NCBI GenBank assembly: GCA_016936975.1
Contig: JAFGWU010000039.1
Span: 21,024-85,023, forward strand
Origin: Bacteroidales bacterium
Lineage (GTDB): Bacteria > Bacteroidota > Bacteroidia > Bacteroidales > GCA-2748055
DNA length: 64,000 nt
Direction of reading: 5' to 3'
Shown here: positions 10,057 through 19,323 of the stretch, in pieces
Layout of the letters: each line of letters opens with the position of its first letter
How positions within the stretch are numbered: position 1 is the first letter of the stretch
Made by a program: the position numbers and the translations under genes
Notes under the pieces: model-generated
Told to the model about the DNA's origin: nothing
The model's input: the letters and a program-made list of their open reading frames with translations, nothing else
Databases searched by the model: none

Positions 10057-11610
10057 ATGCATTACCGGTTATTAAGTATTCTGTTTACATCACTGTTCAT
10101 TTCAGGCTGTGGTTCTGAAGGGGACAGCCAGGGCGGGGAACCCTACATCCTGCGGTTTGATGATTTCAGGCATTATGTGGAATATTTCAACAGGATGGAA
10201 GATGAAAATGTTGTCAATGCGGTCCCAAACGCACAGGCATGGGAATGGATGACCGGCAACATTCCGTTATTTGAATGTCCGCAGGATAATTTCGAGGAGA
10301 TCTATTATTACAGATGGTGGACGATCCGTAAACATATAAAGGAGACGCCCGTAGGCTATATACTCACTGAATTCCTGGTCGATCGATCCTATGCGGATAA
10401 ATACAACATGATCAGCTGTGCCCTCGGGCATCATATTTATGAGATGCGGTGGATTCATGATCCGGTTTACCTTGATGATTACATTCATGCATGGTACAGG
10501 GGAAATGATGGCGGGCCGATGGAACGGTTGAGAAAATTCAGCAGCTGGACGGCTGATGCCATTTATAACAGGTACCTGGTAAATGGTAACCAGGATTTTC
10601 TCCTGGGAATGGCTCCTGATCTCGAATGGGAATATCGTGCCTGGGAGTCTGATCACCGTCTCGGCAATGGTTTGTTCTGGCAGTATGATGTGAGGGACGG
10701 TATGGAAGAACAGATCAGCGGCAGCCGTCATGAGAAAAATGCCCGGCCAACCATCAACAGTTATATGGCTGGAAATGCCGTTGCCCTGGGACATATCCTT
10801 GACATGGCAGGAAAAAAGGAAAAGGCACAGCTTTATTATGCGAAGGCTGACACCCTGAAGGCTTTGACAGAGCAGAAACTGTGGAATCCCGGGAGTGCAT
10901 TTTTTGAAGCACTCAGGGAAGACGGAAATCATGCCCGGGCGAGGGAGGCTATCGGATTCATCCCATGGTATTTCCATTTACCATCAGATGGTTTTGAGCA
11001 GGCCTGGTCACAATTGATGGACCCTGAAGGGTTCCTGGCGCCTTTCGGACTGACGACAGCAGAGAGGAGACATCCGGAGTTCCGGACCCATGGCTGCTGC
11101 AACTGTGAGTGGGATGGTGCGGTATGGCCTTTTGCCACTTCCCAGACCCTTACGGCACTGGCCAACCTGCTTAATGATTATCAACAGTCCGTTGTAAGCG
11201 CTGAGGATTATTTCAAACACATGGAACTGTATGTGGAATCCCAGTATTACCGCGGACGGCCTTACATCGGGGAATACCTGGATGAAAGGACCGGCTACTG
11301 GCTGAAGGGCGACCAGGAGAGAAGCCGGTTCTACAACCATTCAACCTTCAATGACCTGATTATAACCGGACTGGTTGGACTGAGACCGTCAGCGGATGAT
11401 GTCGTTGAGGTAAATCCGTTGATTCCTTCTGACCGGTGGGATTGGTTCTGTCTTGACAATGTTTTGTATCACGGCAGGATCATCACCATATTGTGGGACC
11501 GGGACGGAACCAGGTACAATAAGGGAAAAGGATTTTTTATATATGCAGATGGCAGGGAGATTGCCTCTTCCGATCATCTTACAAAACTATCGGGAAAACT
11601 AAAGGAATAA
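10057..11610 (+). CDS. MGH1-like (alpha/alpha)6-barrel glycosidase lipoprotein
   Basis: Lipobox ISGC. 'YYYRWWTIRKHIKETPVGYILTEFL', 'RPTINSYMAGNAVALGHI' and 'CNCEWDGAVWPFATSQTLTALANLLN' are typical of MGH1/GH63-like barrels. Confidence 0.7.
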   Translation: MHYRLLSILFTSLFISGCGSEGDSQGGEPYILRFDDFRHYVEYFNRMEDENVVNAVPNAQAWEWMTGNIPLFECPQDNFEEIYYYRWWTIRKHIKETPVGYILTEFLVDRSYADKYNMISCALGHHIYEMRWIHDPVYLDDYIHAWYRGNDGGPMERLRKFSSWTADAIYNRYLVNGNQDFLLGMAPDLEWEYRAWESDHRLGNGLFWQYDVRDGMEEQISGSRHEKNARPTINSYMAGNAVALGHILDMAGKKEKAQLYYAKADTLKALTEQKLWNPGSAFFEALREDGNHARAREAIGFIPWYFHLPSDGFEQAWSQLMDPEGFLAPFGLTTAERRHPEFRTHGCCNCEWDGAVWPFATSQTLTALANLLNDYQQSVVSAEDYFKHMELYVESQYYRGRPYIGEYLDERTGYWLKGDQERSRFYNHSTFNDLIITGLVGLRPSADDVVEVNPLIPSDRWDWFCLDNVLYHGRIITILWDRDGTRYNKGKGFFIYADGREIASSDHLTKLSGKLKE

Positions 11611-11631
11611 ATACAATACAACATCGAAATT

Positions 11632-12717
11632 ATGAAAAATTTACAGCTACTGTTTATACTGGTGGTTATTGTTCTGGCCGGCTGTGCTTCCGGTGAGGAG
11701 AGGTGGAAGAAAGGGATTGTCTCGGAGACCTTTATTTATGAAGAGGCCCCGTTCCCATCTTGTCATGCCGCAACCATCGAGGAAACACCGGAAGGATTGA
11801 TTGCAGCCTGGTTCGGAGGTACGCATGAACGGCATCCTGATGTTTGCATCTATACGAGCAGATACGTTGACGGAGCCTGGACGGAGCCGGTTAATACAGC
11901 CGATGGAGTGGTAAATGATACCCTTCGCTATCCAACCTGGAACCCGGTTCTTTTCCAGGTGCCGGAAGGAGCGTTGTGGCTGTTTTACAAGGCAGGGCCC
12001 AGTCCTTCCACATGGAAAGGATATATGAAAACGTCAAACGATGCAGGGAAGACATGGAGTGAGGTAAGAGCGCTGCCGGAAGGATTTATCGGACCGGTAA
12101 AAAACAAACCCGTTCAGCTCGAATCGGGAACGATTCTCTGCGGAAGCAGTACGGAGGGGGATGCCTGGCGCATTCACATGGAAGCCACCGATCCTGAAGC
12201 AAAAGAGTGGGCGAAGACAGGGTTTATGAATGACGGAAAGACCTTTCAGGCCATCCAGCCCACCATTCTGCAGCACCCCGACGGTGTTCTGCAGATACTT
12301 TGCCGCAGTAAAAACCGTGTGATTGTTGAATCCTGGTCCTATGACGATGGCAAGACATGGTCGTTATTTCAGGAGTCGGATCTGCCAAACAATAATTCGG
12401 GATTCGACGGGGTTACACTGAGTGACGGTAGGCATGTGCTGGTATATAACCATGTAAAAACCCCGGCCAATGCCGGTAAAGGGTACCGGACGCCGCTCAA
12501 TATTTCTGTTTCGAAGGATGGTAGAACATGGTATGCGGCAGCGATTCTTGAGGATTCGGAAATCAGTCAGTATTCCTATCCGGCCGTTATCCAGGGCAGT
12601 GACGGCATGCTCCATATTGTGTATACCTGGAGAAGGGAGAAGATAAAATATGTCAGGGTGGATCCGGATAAACTGAAGCTGTCGCGGATAATGGATGAGA
12701 AATGGCCATCAAAATAA
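11632..12717 (+). CDS. Sialidase-fold (BNR_2-like) exo-hydrolase lipoprotein
   Basis: Lipobox LAGC. Asp-boxes 'SNDAGKTW' and 'SYDDGKTW', plus degenerate 'SKDGRTW'. 'PSCHAATIEETPEGLIAAWFGGTHE' is typical of the N-terminus. Confidence 0.8.
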   Translation: MKNLQLLFILVVIVLAGCASGEERWKKGIVSETFIYEEAPFPSCHAATIEETPEGLIAAWFGGTHERHPDVCIYTSRYVDGAWTEPVNTADGVVNDTLRYPTWNPVLFQVPEGALWLFYKAGPSPSTWKGYMKTSNDAGKTWSEVRALPEGFIGPVKNKPVQLESGTILCGSSTEGDAWRIHMEATDPEAKEWAKTGFMNDGKTFQAIQPTILQHPDGVLQILCRSKNRVIVESWSYDDGKTWSLFQESDLPNNNSGFDGVTLSDGRHVLVYNHVKTPANAGKGYRTPLNISVSKDGRTWYAAAILEDSEISQYSYPAVIQGSDGMLHIVYTWRREKIKYVRVDPDKLKLSRIMDEKWPSK

Positions 12718-12723
12718 TCCACT

Positions 12724-14919
12724 ATGAAAAGAGCTTTCATCATATTCTTTATTTTCCTAATTCATTTTACCCTTCCGGGACAGAATTCTGATAACGGGTA
12801 TTCGGAAGAATTAAAAGCTGTTCTGGAAGAGGTGGAACGAAGGTTCGATGTCGACCTGGATTATCGGGCAGACCAGGTGGAAGGAATGATCCTTACCAAT
12901 GCCTGGTACCGGTTCCGGCCCGATCTTGAGAAAACCCTCACCAATATCCTCTTTCCTTTCGACCTGGCCTTCAAGAAAACCGGACCCGGAAGTTACAGAA
13001 TACGACCTTACAGGTACAGTGAGATGACGGTTGAGGATGGCCGGGAACTGCTGGATTTCCTTTCAGTGAAGTATACAAACCTTGAGGAGTGGAAGCTCAG
13101 GAAGGGAGAGCTCAAATCCTGCATGATGCAATCCATTGGCCTTTCCCCGATGCCAGAGCCGACAGGAACACCGCCCATCATCACAAACAGGCGATCGTAT
13201 GATGACTATTCCATTGAAAATATTGCCCTGGAAACCCTGCCGGGTCTGTACGTATGCGGATCCGTCTATAAGCCGGCAGGGAAGCTGAAAAGCGTGCCTG
13301 TGGTGCTCTGTCCGAATGGTCATTTTCCCTCCGGACGCTATTATCAGGATATACAGGTTCGCTGTGCCATGCTGGCCAGGATGGGGGCTCTCGTCATCAA
13401 TTATGATCTGTTTGCGTATGGTGAATCATTACTTCAGTTTGATCCTGAAGATCATCACCGGAGCCTGGCAATGACGGTGCAGGCGCTTAACAGTATCCGG
13501 ATCCTTGATTATCTGTTGTCTTTAGAGTATGCCGATCCGGAGCGGGTTGCCATTACGGGCGCTTCAGGGGGCGGAAGCCAGAGTATGCTCATCACGGCAC
13601 TGGATGACCGTATAAAAGTGAGTGTGCCTGTGGTGATGCTCTCCAGCTTTTTCATTGGCGGTTGCCCTTGTGAGAGTGGTCAGCCCCTGCACCTGTGCGG
13701 AGGAGGGACCAGCAATCCTGAAATAGCAGCCATGGCTGCACCCCGGCCCCAGTTAATCATTTCAGATGGTGGGGACTGGACCCACGATGTGCCGAATACG
13801 GAATATTGCTATCTTCAAAAAATATACGGTTATTATGGCCTGGACGACCGGGTTCAGAATGCTCATTTTCCGGATGAGGGGCACGACTACGGGTATTCAA
13901 AGCGCATGGCTATGTACAGGTTCCTTGCCGGATACCTGGACCTTAACCTGGCGCCTTTTGAAAAGAAGGATGGAACCGTTGATGAGTCGGGGTGTGTTAT
14001 CGAGGAGCGCTCTGCCATGCTTGTATTCGGAGACAACGGGGAACGATTGCCGGAGAATGCCATAAAGGGTTTTGAACAGCTTGCCCGGCTGTTCCCCGGC
14101 AGTAAAAAGGATCCGGAGAAGGGCTCCTGTTATAAAATTTCAGTATGCGACTGGATGATCCTGAAACGTCAGAAACCAGGGGCATTTGAAAGGGCTCATC
14201 AAATCGGGGCTGATGGGGTTGAGGTAGATATGGGCAGTCTGGGTGATCGCCCGACTTTCGATAATAAATTGCTGGATCCGGTCACCCGCAGGGATTTTCT
14301 TGACAGATCCCATCAGCTGGGACTGGAAATTTCCTCCATTGCCATGTCTGGTTTTTATGCCCAGTCATTTCCCACCCGTGATGGAATAGAGAAGATCATG
14401 GATGATTGCATCAATACCATGCAGCTGATGGACGTGAAGGTTGCATTCCTGCCACTGGGCGTTGAAGGAGACCTGAAAAAGTACCCTGAACGAAGAGCGG
14501 CCGTTATTGAGAGATTAAAAATGTTCGGGCAGAAGGCAGAAGCAGCCGGTGTGGTGATTGGCATAGAAACAGCTCTCGATGCAGGGGGGGAGGTAAGGCT
14601 TTTGGAGGAGATCGGGTCACCGGCCATCAAAATATATTTCAATTTTCAGAATCCCCTGGAGAATGGGAGGGATCTATGTGAAGAGTTAAGAATTCTGGGT
14701 AAGGACCGGATCTGCCAGTTCCATTGTACGGATACCGACGGTGTTTTGCTGAAGGATAATAAAAGGCTGGACATGCATGCGGTTAAAAAGACGCTTGATG
14801 AAATGGGGTGGTGCGGATGGCTGGTGATTGAACGGTCGAGAGATGCAAAAAACACGGGGGATGTCATAGGTAATTATGGTTCAAACAGCGATTATCTGAA
14901 AAGCATTTTCAGCAATTAA
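12724..14919 (+). CDS. Secreted fusion: STN-like N-terminal domain, acetyl-xylan-esterase-like alpha/beta hydrolase, C-terminal sugar phosphate isomerase/epimerase-like TIM barrel
   Basis: Signal peptide. 'VLEEVERRFDVDLDYRADQVEGMIL...FDLAFKKTGPGSYRIRP' is STN-like. 'ITGASGGGSQ' nucleophile elbow and 'DEGHDYGYSKR' are hydrolase-like. 'GADGVEVDMGSLG...GVVIGIETAL...WLVIERSRD' is epimerase-like. Confidence 0.7.
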   Translation: MKRAFIIFFIFLIHFTLPGQNSDNGYSEELKAVLEEVERRFDVDLDYRADQVEGMILTNAWYRFRPDLEKTLTNILFPFDLAFKKTGPGSYRIRPYRYSEMTVEDGRELLDFLSVKYTNLEEWKLRKGELKSCMMQSIGLSPMPEPTGTPPIITNRRSYDDYSIENIALETLPGLYVCGSVYKPAGKLKSVPVVLCPNGHFPSGRYYQDIQVRCAMLARMGALVINYDLFAYGESLLQFDPEDHHRSLAMTVQALNSIRILDYLLSLEYADPERVAITGASGGGSQSMLITALDDRIKVSVPVVMLSSFFIGGCPCESGQPLHLCGGGTSNPEIAAMAAPRPQLIISDGGDWTHDVPNTEYCYLQKIYGYYGLDDRVQNAHFPDEGHDYGYSKRMAMYRFLAGYLDLNLAPFEKKDGTVDESGCVIEERSAMLVFGDNGERLPENAIKGFEQLARLFPGSKKDPEKGSCYKISVCDWMILKRQKPGAFERAHQIGADGVEVDMGSLGDRPTFDNKLLDPVTRRDFLDRSHQLGLEISSIAMSGFYAQSFPTRDGIEKIMDDCINTMQLMDVKVAFLPLGVEGDLKKYPERRAAVIERLKMFGQKAEAAGVVIGIETALDAGGEVRLLEEIGSPAIKIYFNFQNPLENGRDLCEELRILGKDRICQFHCTDTDGVLLKDNKRLDMHAVKKTLDEMGWCGWLVIERSRDAKNTGDVIGNYGSNSDYLKSIFSN

Positions 14920-14930
14920 ACGATTCGATA

Positions 14931-16829
14931 ATGAAGAAATCCCTGACAAAAATATTCATTCGCGTTCTGGTTGCCGTCCTGTTAATTCTGACCCCTCAGA
15001 TGTCGGCCATCGACATCTGGGTATCCCCTGCCGGCTCCGATTCGGGACCGGGGACAGAAGAGCAGCCGGTTTTAACGGTTGATGCGGCTCTCAGGAGAGC
15101 GAGGGAACTGCGCCGGCTGAAAGATCCCCGGGTAAACGGCGGGATCAGGATCATCCTTAAGGAAGGAACGTACCCGTTGTATGAACCCATTCTGATCCGG
15201 CCGGAAGATTCCGGTACCGAATCCTCACCAACTTTAATAATGACGGAACCGGAGGGGCAGGCGGTGATCAGCGGAGGGGTTCATGTTCGTAACTGGAAGA
15301 GAGCCGGACGAAATCTTAAGGGATTTCCGGAGGTTTCCCGCGGAAATCTCTGGGTGGCCGATGCGCCTTCAATAGGAGGAAGACCGTTTGAGTTCCGGCA
15401 AATCTGGATAAACGGGAGCAAGGGGCAAAGGGCAGGTACCCTGGGAGACGGAGCGTTACCCCGTATCCTTGGACTTGACAGGGAGCGTGAGGAATTTTTC
15501 ATTCCCGTTCCGGATTTTGATCCCCGGGAGAACGGCGGGCTGGAGTTTGTTATCCATCAATGGTGGGCCATCGCTATTCTCAGGGTGAAGGAGATTATCA
15601 GGGAGGATGGTATGGCCCGGATTACCTTTCATCAGCCTGAAAGCAAGATTGAATTTGAACATCCATGGCCGGCTCCCTTTATTGATAAAGGAGACACGCT
15701 TAATGGCAATTCCGCTTTCTATTTCGTCAATGCACCCGGACTCCTGAATAGGCCCGGAGAGTGGTTTATGGACCCTGAAAAAGACAAGGTATATTACTGG
15801 CCGCGCGAAGGAGAAAAGTTGAATGAAGCCGAAGTGATTGCATCCCGGCTCGAGCAGCTGATTATAATTAGCGGTGCTCCCGATAATCCGGTACGGCATA
15901 TCTCTTTCAGCGGACTGGATTTTCAGCATACAACGTGGATCCGTCCGGCCCGTTTGGGCCACGTACCCATTCAGGCAGGGATGTCACTGCTTGATGCCTA
16001 CAAGCTTAAGACTCCCGGAACCGAAGATAAAGCAGGTCTTGAAAACCAGGCCTGGATTGAACGTCAGACTGCGGCGGTTGAGGTTCAGAACGCTGAAAAC
16101 ATAATTTTCTCAAGATGTAATTTTACCCGTCTTGCAGCTACGGGACTGGATTTTTTCGAGGGTGTGAATCACTGCAATGTCACGGGCTGCCGTTTCAGGG
16201 ATATTGGCGGGACGGCAATCCAGGCGGGTTTCTTCGGTAATTCTGCCACGGAAATACATCTCCCGTATGATCCTGAGGACGAAAGAGAAGTATGTCATCA
16301 TATCAGAATCTCCAATAACCTGATTACCGACTGTACGAATGAAGATTGGGGATGCGTGGGCATCAGCATAGGGTATGCACATCATATTCAGATCGAATAC
16401 AATGAAGTCAGTCATTTAAACTACTCGGGGATCTGTGTGGGATGGGGATGGACATCCACTCTCTCCTGTATGCGGAATAATTTAGTTCATGCCAACCACA
16501 TTCACCATTTTGCCAGAAACATGTATGATGTTGGGGGTATCTATACACTCTCGGCACAGCCCGGAACAGTTATCAGTCATAACAGCATTCACCATCTTGA
16601 GAAAGCGCCTTACGCACACCTTCCCGAACATTATCAATATATATATCTTGATGAAGGTTCATCTTACATCAGGGTGCTGAATAACTGGACTGAAAAGGAC
16701 AAGTTCTTTTCAAATACGCCCGGTCCGGGCAATATTTGGAAAAATAATGGGCCACAGGTTTCGGAGGAGATCCGGGAAGCTGCCGGACTACAGCCAGAAT
16801 TCAGGGACTTATTGACTGAACCCGATTAG
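14931..16829 (+). CDS. Right-handed parallel beta-helix protein (GH141-like)
   Basis: Signal peptide, then 'IWVSPAGSDSGPGTEEQPVLTVDAALRRARELR...GGIRIILKEGTYPLYEPILI'. Beta-helix repeats such as 'HHIRISNNLITDC' and 'HHIQIEYNEVSHL'. Confidence 0.7.
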   Translation: MKKSLTKIFIRVLVAVLLILTPQMSAIDIWVSPAGSDSGPGTEEQPVLTVDAALRRARELRRLKDPRVNGGIRIILKEGTYPLYEPILIRPEDSGTESSPTLIMTEPEGQAVISGGVHVRNWKRAGRNLKGFPEVSRGNLWVADAPSIGGRPFEFRQIWINGSKGQRAGTLGDGALPRILGLDREREEFFIPVPDFDPRENGGLEFVIHQWWAIAILRVKEIIREDGMARITFHQPESKIEFEHPWPAPFIDKGDTLNGNSAFYFVNAPGLLNRPGEWFMDPEKDKVYYWPREGEKLNEAEVIASRLEQLIIISGAPDNPVRHISFSGLDFQHTTWIRPARLGHVPIQAGMSLLDAYKLKTPGTEDKAGLENQAWIERQTAAVEVQNAENIIFSRCNFTRLAATGLDFFEGVNHCNVTGCRFRDIGGTAIQAGFFGNSATEIHLPYDPEDEREVCHHIRISNNLITDCTNEDWGCVGISIGYAHHIQIEYNEVSHLNYSGICVGWGWTSTLSCMRNNLVHANHIHHFARNMYDVGGIYTLSAQPGTVISHNSIHHLEKAPYAHLPEHYQYIYLDEGSSYIRVLNNWTEKDKFFSNTPGPGNIWKNNGPQVSEEIREAAGLQPEFRDLLTEPD

Positions 16830-16830
16830 C

Positions 16831-17751
16831 ATGGACACAATAGCCAATATTGAAGGCATTATCACACCGATTGTGACTCCGTTGAAAGGAACGGATGAAC
16901 TGGATGTAACCGGGCTGGAAAAGCTGGTTGAGCATGTCATAGCGGGGGGAGTATCCGGTATTTTTGTATTGGGAACGACCGGGGAGTTCTCCGGATTAAG
17001 CTACCGTTTGAGAAAGGAGCTGGTTGAAAGAATCTGCAGGCAGGTAGATGGAAGAATCAGGGTTCTGGTAGGAATTACCGATACCGCCTTTATTGAAAGT
17101 GTCAATATGGCCGAGAAGGCTTATTCAAGCGGCGCTGATGCGCTTGTTGCAGCTCCGCCATACTATTATCCAACCGGTCAGCCTGAGTTGATCGAATATT
17201 ATGACAGGCTGCTGAAACAGCTCTCCCTGCCCCTGTTTCTATACAACATGCCGCTTCACACCAAAACAATTCTCGAACCCAATACAGTCAGTGCCATTGC
17301 TGTCAATGAGAAGGTAGCCGGATTAAAGGACAGTTCGGCGAATATGGTGTATTTTCGGTCCCTGCAGTACGCAATGAAGGATCATCCCGGTTTCAGGCTT
17401 TTCATCGGACCGGAGGAGATTATGGCGGATGCGGTGCTCCTCGGTGCCAACGGTGGGGTGAACGGAGGATCAAACCTGTTTCCGGGATTGTATGTTGAAT
17501 TATACCGGGCCGCTAAATTGCGTGATTTCGAACGACTGGAGTTATTACAGAAAAAGGTTTTGCAGATAAGCGCAATGATTTATTCCGTTGGAAGGTACGG
17601 CTCAAGCTATCTGAAAGGCCTTAAATGTGCCCTGTCGTTGATGGGTATCTGTGATGATTACATGACCGAGCCTTTTCACAGGTTTAAAAAGGAAGAGCGG
17701 GAGAAAATATCAGAAGCATTGAAAACAATAAATGAAGGGCTGGCACGGTAA
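16831..17751 (+). CDS. DHDPS/N-acetylneuraminate lyase family aldolase or dehydratase
   Basis: 'GIITPIVTPLKG', 'GTTGEF', 'YNMP' and the Schiff-base lysine motif 'GLKDSS'. Confidence 0.9.
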   Translation: MDTIANIEGIITPIVTPLKGTDELDVTGLEKLVEHVIAGGVSGIFVLGTTGEFSGLSYRLRKELVERICRQVDGRIRVLVGITDTAFIESVNMAEKAYSSGADALVAAPPYYYPTGQPELIEYYDRLLKQLSLPLFLYNMPLHTKTILEPNTVSAIAVNEKVAGLKDSSANMVYFRSLQYAMKDHPGFRLFIGPEEIMADAVLLGANGGVNGGSNLFPGLYVELYRAAKLRDFERLELLQKKVLQISAMIYSVGRYGSSYLKGLKCALSLMGICDDYMTEPFHRFKKEEREKISEALKTINEGLAR

Positions 17752-17783
17752 ACCATCGCCAGTTCCGGTAAAAAACATACTGT

Positions 17784-19283
17784 TTGGAAGTACCTGTAAT
17801 TGATCTTGTGGTATTCCTGGTCTATATGGCCGGAATCGTCATTTTTGGCAGTACATTCTTTGTGAAGAACAGGGATGCCAGTCAATATACTACAGGAGGA
17901 GGCAAACTGCCCTCTTTTATTGTCGGCATGTCGATCTTCGCCACGTTTGTAAGCAGTATCAGCTTCCTGGCGATTCCGGGGAAGGCTTACCAGAGTGACT
18001 GGAACGCTTTTGTTTTCAGTTTATCCATACCGGTGGCCGCTATTCTGGCAGTCAAATTCTTCATCCCGCTGTACCGCAGTGTCAACAGCATCAGCGCCTA
18101 TACCTTTCTCGAAAAACGGTTTGGGCTGTGGGCCAGAACATATGCTTCGCTCTGTTATATTCTTACCCAGCTCATGAGGGTGGGATCCATCCTGTACCTG
18201 ATGGCCCTCCCGCTTAATGCCATGTTCAACTGGAACATCAGCATAATCATCGTGTTAACGGGCCTGAGTGTTATTCTTTACTCCATGCTGGGGGGAATCA
18301 AAGCAGTAGTCTGGACCGATGCCATCCAGGGGCTCATTCTCATAGGAGGAGCACTGACCTGTGCCTTTCTGCTGCTTTTCTCAATGCCGGAAGATCCGGG
18401 GCAGCTGTTCAGAATAGCCATGGAACATCATAAATTCAGCCTGGGAGATTTCGGACCCGGTATATCCCAATCCACCTTCTGGGTCATGCTGCTGTACGGA
18501 CTGTTCATCAACCTTCAGAACTACGGGATAGATCAGAATTACATTCAGCGGTACATGCTGACCGAGACAGAGCGGGGGGCCAAAAGATCGGCGCTTTTCG
18601 GGGCTCTTCTCTATGTACCGGTTTCCCTGGTTTTTTTCTTCATCGGTACCGCCCTGTTCTCCTACTATACAGCCAGTCCGGATTTATTGCCCGCTGAACT
18701 CAGGGATATCTCGCAGGGCGATAAGATATTTCCGTACTTCATCGTCAGGGAGTTGCCCCCCGGTTTAACAGGGGTGTTGATCGCTTCGGTGTTTGCTGCG
18801 GGAATGAGTACCGTATCCACCAGTATAAACGGGACAGCAACCATTATTCATACGGATTATTTTTTAAGATTTTTCAATAAGGGCCAGGCGGATGGAAAAG
18901 GGATGAGGGTACTCTATCTTGCATCGCTGATTTTTGGATTTTTTGGAATCATTATTGCCCTGGCGATGATCAAGGTTAAAAGTGCCCTTGATGTTTGGTG
19001 GATGCTCGCTTCCATATTCAGCGGGGGGATGCTTGGTCTGTTCCTGTTGGCACTGATTTCCCGGCGGGCACAGAGGGCCGGTGCAGTTATAGGTGTGGTG
19101 GCGGGGATTCTGGTCATATTCTGGCTGAGCCTTTCCCCAATTTATTTCACGGAAGGGGCCCTTCTGAAATTTCGCAGTCCTTTTCATGCAAACCTGACCA
19201 TCGTCATTGGAACGACTGTCATATTCCTCGTGGGATTCCTCTTTACGCTTATTTTAAACAGACATGGCAGGCGGGGGGCGTGA
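17784..19283 (+). CDS. Sodium:solute symporter (SSS family)
   Basis: Many TM segments. 'FLAIPGKAYQSDWNAFVFSLSIPVAA', 'LGGIKAVVWTDAIQGLILIGGA' and 'GMSTVSTSINGTATI' are SSS signatures. TTG start. Confidence 0.9.
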   Translation: MEVPVIDLVVFLVYMAGIVIFGSTFFVKNRDASQYTTGGGKLPSFIVGMSIFATFVSSISFLAIPGKAYQSDWNAFVFSLSIPVAAILAVKFFIPLYRSVNSISAYTFLEKRFGLWARTYASLCYILTQLMRVGSILYLMALPLNAMFNWNISIIIVLTGLSVILYSMLGGIKAVVWTDAIQGLILIGGALTCAFLLLFSMPEDPGQLFRIAMEHHKFSLGDFGPGISQSTFWVMLLYGLFINLQNYGIDQNYIQRYMLTETERGAKRSALFGALLYVPVSLVFFFIGTALFSYYTASPDLLPAELRDISQGDKIFPYFIVRELPPGLTGVLIASVFAAGMSTVSTSINGTATIIHTDYFLRFFNKGQADGKGMRVLYLASLIFGFFGIIIALAMIKVKSALDVWWMLASIFSGGMLGLFLLALISRRAQRAGAVIGVVAGILVIFWLSLSPIYFTEGALLKFRSPFHANLTIVIGTTVIFLVGFLFTLILNRHGRRGA

Positions 19284-19299
19284 AATAACCAGGACTTCT

Positions 19300-19323
19300 G
19301 ATTCCTATCTGCAGGCAGGAATC
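19300..19323. terminator. Inverted repeat between convergent genes (candidate bidirectional terminator)
   Basis: GATTCCT-N10-AGGAATC, 7-bp perfect arms, spanning the stop codon of the minus-strand GH127 gene and 16 bp past the SSS stop codon. Confidence 0.4.

Noticed and set aside
10267-10977. 236-aa ORF on the minus strand opposite the MGH1-like gene
   Set aside because: Antisense shadow with no domain or signal logic. The plus-strand frame is clearly coding.
12799-13010. STN-like segment as evidence for a SusC/TonB-dependent receptor
   Set aside because: The ORF continues into an esterase and an epimerase-like barrel. There is no plug or beta-barrel sequence.
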